Source of the DNA: Puniceibacterium sp. IMCC21224
Lineage (GTDB): Bacteria; Pseudomonadota; Alphaproteobacteria; Rhodobacterales; Rhodobacteraceae
Assembly: GCF_001038505.1 (NCBI RefSeq)
Contig: NZ_LDPY01000008.1
Span: 1-47,003, forward strand
Length of the DNA stretch: 47,003 nucleotides
Direction of reading: 5' to 3'
How positions within the stretch are numbered: the first letter of the stretch is position 1; the number at the start of each line of letters is the position of its first letter. This document shows, piece by piece, positions 43,289 to 47,003 of this stretch. The notes below the pieces were generated by a model that saw only the letters and a list, made by a program, of their open reading frames with translations, ran no database searches and was not told the origin of the DNA. Position numbers and translations under genes: made by a program.

Positions 43289-44338
43289 ATGACCCTGCCC
43301 AGACTCGGTGTCGTCATCGTCACCTACAACGCTGCCAACGTGATTCTTGACTGCCTGGAAAGCCTGTTCGCCGCCCGGGGCACGTGGCTCGACATCGTCG
43401 TGGTTGATAATGAATCGACCGATGGAACGGTCGAAACTTTGCGCGCCTGGGCTTCGGGGGCACAGCCCTATGTCGTCCCCCGGGACATGCCCTTTCCACT
43501 TGCCCCGGTTGCAAAGCCGGTCCAGCTGAACGAGGGGACACAGCGGGTCGCGGGCCACCGGCTGACACTGATTGAAACCGATGTGAACGGCGGTTTCGCC
43601 TTTGGGGTCAATACCGGTCTGGCCGAACTCGCTGCGCGTGAAGGGATCGACCGGTTCTGGATCCTGAATCCCGACAGCGCCGTGCCGCCGGAAACGCCCC
43701 ATGCTTTTGCGAGTTTCGACACCGGCCCGTTTTCCCTGCTAGGCGGGCGCGTCCTGTATTATGACAAGCCAGACATGATCCAGATCGATGGCGGCCGGAT
43801 CAACCGCCGCACGGGGGTGACAGATAACATCGCGCTGTTCCAGGCCCACGCCGACACGCCCCCGCCAGACCCTGCCGGGATCGATTTCATCATGGGAGCC
43901 AGCATCGTCGCCAGCCGCGCGTTTTACGACGCAGCGGGTCCGATGCCCGAAGACTACTTTCTTTATTACGAAGAGGTCGACTGGGCCCTGCGCCGCGGGA
44001 CACTTCCGCTAGCCTACTGTCCGGACGGCATCATCTATCATCGCGCCGGCACCGCCATCGGATCGGCGAACCTGAACCGGCCGGCCGGTCCCTTCTCGCT
44101 GTATTTCAAACATCGCTCGCGGATGCGGTTCATGCGTCGGCACTTTCCAGTCGGCCTGCCGACGGCCTTTGCCTATTCCCTGGCCAAGGCGGCGCAGCTT
44201 GCACTCAAGGGCTACCGCCGCGAGGCTTGGACCCTGCTGCTGGCCAGCCTGAACCGCCCGCCGCCAGCACATGTGCGCGGCATGCTGTCAGAGTCTGCGG
44301 CACGCCGCGCCCTGCCTGAGCATTCCCGCCGCAACTGA
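43289..44338 (+). CDS. glycosyltransferase family 2 (rhamnosyltransferase-like)
   Basis: A GT-A glycosyltransferase of 349 residues resembling WbbL-type rhamnosyltransferases. Seen: LGVVIVTYNAANVILDCLESL, IVVVDNESTDGT, NGGFAFGVNTGL, the RFWILNPDSAVPPET block with the Asp of the NPD motif, and FIMGASIVASRAFYDAAGPMPEDYFLYYEEVDWALR. The resemblance is to rhamnosyl transferases; the donor is inferred. No rhamnose synthesis genes (rmlABCD) are visible in this window. It is 24 bases after the polymerase gene. Confidence 0.9.
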   Translation: MTLPRLGVVIVTYNAANVILDCLESLFAARGTWLDIVVVDNESTDGTVETLRAWASGAQPYVVPRDMPFPLAPVAKPVQLNEGTQRVAGHRLTLIETDVNGGFAFGVNTGLAELAAREGIDRFWILNPDSAVPPETPHAFASFDTGPFSLLGGRVLYYDKPDMIQIDGGRINRRTGVTDNIALFQAHADTPPPDPAGIDFIMGASIVASRAFYDAAGPMPEDYFLYYEEVDWALRRGTLPLAYCPDGIIYHRAGTAIGSANLNRPAGPFSLYFKHRSRMRFMRRHFPVGLPTAFAYSLAKAAQLALKGYRREAWTLLLASLNRPPPAHVRGMLSESAARRALPEHSRRN

Positions 44339-44576
44339 CGGTGCGAAAGATCGCCGTTCGCCCGAGGATGGCGTGGCATGCTCTGTCATCCACTTGTTGA
44401 ATGTTTTCGGAAGACGCCGCACCGATTTCGGGCATCCTTTCGAAAGAGTATACTATATGTATGCAATCTATGCTTTTTTTCGCCAACCTGCCCTAATTGT
44501 GCCCCCGCTAAAGCATACAAAGTGGCTACTATCAGAGATAGCGATACCCATTGCATGATAGGCCCCGAAGTTTAAA
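44339..44576. promoter_or_regulatory. upstream region of the large beta-helix gene
   Basis: About 240 bases, more AT-rich than the flanking genes, without a supported gene. It should contain the promoter for the 765-residue protein. I see no clear terminator for the GT2 transcript or defined promoter boxes. Confidence 0.4.
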
Positions 44577-46874
44577 ATGATTCCTTCAACAACAGTTTCC
44601 TCAGCATCCGAACTCCATACTGCCCTATCCCAGGCCCAGGGCGGGGAAACGATCCTGTTGGCATCCGGCGATTACGGTAATCTGGTTCTCACCTCATATC
44701 TGAAATACGCCATCACCTTTTCCTCAACCGTGACCATCGTCTCTGCGGATCCGGACAATCCGGCCGTCTTTTCGGGACTGACCGTGGCCGATGGCAGCAA
44801 CATCACCTTTGACGGCATCACCTTCGACTATACCTTTGAGGCCGGGGATCCGATTTGGCAAAGTCCGTTCCGCGTCGCGGGATCAGAAAACATCGTGATC
44901 CGGAATGCGACCTTCAACGGGGATCTGGCCCATGACGTGTCGGCAACCGATGACGGCTACGGCTATGGCATCGGTCTGGCTATCCGCGACTCGGTCGGCG
45001 TGACGGTCGAGAACAGTGAATTCTTCGAATTCCACCGTGGCCTGACGGTCACCGGCAGCCGTGACGTGACGGTGCGCGGCAATGATCTGCATGACCTGCG
45101 CATGGATGGTATGAATTTTACCGCGATCACCGGCGCCCTGATCGAGGAAAATTACATCCATGACTTCCGGGGCTCTGTGAACTCGGGGGATCATTCCGAC
45201 ATGATCCAGTTCTGGACCTCAGGCACAGATGTCCCCAGCACGGACATCACAATTCGCGGCAATACCCTGGACGTCGGCACTGGCACCTTTACCCAGTCGA
45301 TTTTTATGCGCAACGAACAGGTCGACCGCGGCCTGGCGGGAACCGAGATGTTCTACCGCAACATCCTGATCGAGGAAAATGTTATCGTGAACGGCCACCT
45401 GCATGGCATTGCGGTGGGCGAGGCTGATGGGCTGGTCATACGGGGAAATTCAGTCTTGCATGCTGATGGCACCAATGCGACCGGAACCTCTGTTGATGTT
45501 CCCCAGATCAGCGTAGCTTTGACATCTACTGCGGTCACAATTGCCAACAATGCGACATCTGCCATTGTCGGCTGGTCGTCACAGGCAGACTGGACGGTCG
45601 TGGAGAATGCCATCGTTCAGGACAAGGATGCCTCTGCCCCCGGCTTTTACGGCGATGTCTTCATCGCCTCCACCCTTCAGAGCACGGATGGCGTCCATAA
45701 CTTCCAGAGTGTGACAGGCGGTATGCTGGACATCCTGGGTGCAGGGGCGGCGCGGACCCGCGAACCTGCGGGCGAGGCGGGCCTGACGGTGGAATTCCAC
45801 ATGGCCAAAGACGACAGCAACAGCGCCCTGCATCACTTTGATGCGGCTTATGCCATGCTGAATCGCGAGGAATTGCCTGAGGGAACCACGTTCCAATGGG
45901 ATTTCGGCGATGGCACCACAGGCACTGGTGACCAGATCGACCATACCTATACTGATGGCGGCACCTATGATGTCACTCTGACCGTCGTGCTGCCGGACGG
46001 GCGTACGGATGCCGAGACTGTTTCCCTCGGCGTCGCGGGGCCGAATGTCCTAGCCTATGATGCCACCCAGGGCTTTGTCGCTTATGAGAACGGCAAACCG
46101 TTTTCTCTTGCGAGCGATGAGGGCAGCGCCTCCCTTGAGGCTGGCAGCGGCGGTGAGCAGGCAGCGACAAGTGACGCTCCAGCGGGCCTGAAACTGGGCG
46201 GCGACGGTATCACAGCCAGCGTAGGGCGCGAGCATGTGACGGAGATTCTCGGAGAAGACGAATTCAGCATCTCGATGACCCTCACTGCCGACAGCGCCGA
46301 CAGTTGGGGGGAAGTGGTCCGGTTGCACAGCAGCTTTATCGTCAGCATCGACGCATATGGCGAGCTGATCATGTCCGCCACGACGACCGAGGGGCTTCAG
46401 ATCCGGGCCAGAACCGATGGCGCCAATCTAAGTGATCAGGCGACACATGACATCGACATCTCGCTGGTCGACGGCATCCTGTCGATCGCAGTGGACGGTG
46501 AAATCATGGCTGACGCCGACATGTCTGCACCACTGAGGTCGTATGGCAACCACAACCTGACCTTTGGCAATCCTTGGGATGGGCACTTTTTCGCGGGCAC
46601 GCTTTCGGCGTTCGCGATCAACGTGAACGCTGGCGATTTCGCTGAGATCACCAGCACCACAACACAGGATTCCAAAATGTTTGCCGCGGACGAGATAATC
46701 TTTATCCCGCCGGGCCCGGCGATGTCCGAACAAGCCGAGATCGCCCCGGACACCGAGATGCAGGTGTCATTGGCACCGGCGCGTTATATCGACGTGATCG
46801 TGGACGATCACACGGATGTTTGGGCGGAGCTACTACAGACAGCCGTCCTGGACACCGATATTTTGCCATATTGA
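44577..46874 (+). CDS. large leaderless beta-helix protein with PKD and lectin-like domains
   Basis: A protein of 765 residues. Seen: residues about 5-390 are a paralogue of the secreted beta-helix protein at 40366, sharing the GDYGNLVL opening, DLHDLRMDGMNF, GDHSDMIQFWT, TQSIFMRNEQVDRG and HLHGIAVGEADGLVIRGN; then a PKD domain (about 395-485, core WDFGDGTTGTGD and HTYTDGGTYDVTLTV), then a LamG/concanavalin-like domain (about 530-690), and an acidic tail ending ILPY. There is no signal peptide and no RTX nonapeptides. An acidic C-tail and lack of leader fit type I secretion, as for rhizobial EPS glycanases, but no type I exporter is in the window. Probably acts on, or attaches to, exopolysaccharide outside the cell. 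Confidence 0.85.
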   Translation: MIPSTTVSSASELHTALSQAQGGETILLASGDYGNLVLTSYLKYAITFSSTVTIVSADPDNPAVFSGLTVADGSNITFDGITFDYTFEAGDPIWQSPFRVAGSENIVIRNATFNGDLAHDVSATDDGYGYGIGLAIRDSVGVTVENSEFFEFHRGLTVTGSRDVTVRGNDLHDLRMDGMNFTAITGALIEENYIHDFRGSVNSGDHSDMIQFWTSGTDVPSTDITIRGNTLDVGTGTFTQSIFMRNEQVDRGLAGTEMFYRNILIEENVIVNGHLHGIAVGEADGLVIRGNSVLHADGTNATGTSVDVPQISVALTSTAVTIANNATSAIVGWSSQADWTVVENAIVQDKDASAPGFYGDVFIASTLQSTDGVHNFQSVTGGMLDILGAGAARTREPAGEAGLTVEFHMAKDDSNSALHHFDAAYAMLNREELPEGTTFQWDFGDGTTGTGDQIDHTYTDGGTYDVTLTVVLPDGRTDAETVSLGVAGPNVLAYDATQGFVAYENGKPFSLASDEGSASLEAGSGGEQAATSDAPAGLKLGGDGITASVGREHVTEILGEDEFSISMTLTADSADSWGEVVRLHSSFIVSIDAYGELIMSATTTEGLQIRARTDGANLSDQATHDIDISLVDGILSIAVDGEIMADADMSAPLRSYGNHNLTFGNPWDGHFFAGTLSAFAINVNAGDFAEITSTTTQDSKMFAADEIIFIPPGPAMSEQAEIAPDTEMQVSLAPARYIDVIVDDHTDVWAELLQTAVLDTDILPY

Positions 46875-47003
46875 ACCCTATGTAAAGCCGCCCGAATGAT
46901 CTGGTTTCTGACTCATGACCGGATCAAAGCAGTTTACTCTTTGCGATTTAATTTCTGGTTTTGGAACTGGCTTTGACGCGATCTCTGTCCTTGCCGGTGC
47001 CCA
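46875..47003. other. right-edge stretch with a possible truncated ORF
   Basis: Largely non-coding. From the ATG at 46915 (plus) an open frame (beginning MTGSKQFTLCDLISG) runs off the edge. Joined across a putative circle with the left edge it would end after about 44 residues. No ribosome site is visible and no family was recognised, so this may be chance. Confidence 0.25.

Noticed and set aside
44577..46874. RTX-type calcium-binding repeats in the leaderless beta-helix protein
   Set aside because: I looked for GGxGxDx nonapeptides because of the suspected type I secretion; none are present.

Overview
The window is GC-rich DNA that reads as a roseobacter-type (Rhodobacteraceae, Alphaproteobacteria) extrachromosomal replicon. 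It carries its own replication module: an RPA-family RepA at 30270-31340 behind six iterons. It also has a partition module: a ParA at 11357-12043, a small ribbon-helix-helix-like partner at 10944-11357, and centromere-like repeats at 12150-12345. The lineage call rests on the RepA type, on a VPLPA-CTERM surface protein with an exosortase-EpsI fusion (XrtD-like; a pairing known from Rhodobacterales), and on overall protein character. No rRNA, tRNA, CRISPR array or transposase was seen. The window could be a whole circular plasmid, because both ends are non-coding or nearly so, but this cannot be proven from the sequence alone.

Almost everything else makes, polymerises, exports or modifies polysaccharide. 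Left block (174-9541): a divergent pair of gene sets resembling the exopolysaccharide core of PEP-CTERM/exosortase loci. The minus strand carries an ExeA-like ATPase, a Wzz-type chain-length protein and a stand-alone BY-kinase. The plus strand carries an initiating sugar-phosphate transferase, a giant TPR lipoprotein (PrsT-like), a periplasmic export protein (Wza/OPX) and an outer-membrane barrel. A GT4 gene and the partition genes follow. Next comes a 797-residue tailspike-like beta-helix protein.

Middle block (14995-26208): a tightly coupled minus-strand operon in the order GT4, Wzy, WcaF-like acetyltransferase, GT4, GT4, Wzx, MurA-like, MurB-like, GT2, GT4. The MurA and MurB paralogues keep their catalytic residues. 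They could turn UDP-GlcNAc into UDP-MurNAc, so the polymer may contain muramic acid or a related lactyl sugar. A fused Wzc-type tyrosine autokinase (26666-28822) is divergent from this operon.

Right block (28969-46874): the VPLPA-CTERM protein, origin and repA, a small membrane protein, a rhomboid protease next to the XrtD-like exosortase, a hexapeptide acyltransferase, GT2, GT4, a membrane acyltransferase, a second Wzx, a secreted beta-helix protein, a second Wzy, another GT2, and a larger leaderless paralogue of the beta-helix protein with PKD and lectin-like domains. The second Wzx/Wzy pair suggests two repeat-unit assembly lines sharing one visible initiating transferase and one visible export protein. 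The likely overall role is a biofilm or attachment plasmid, combining polysaccharide secretion with exosortase-mediated surface protein sorting.
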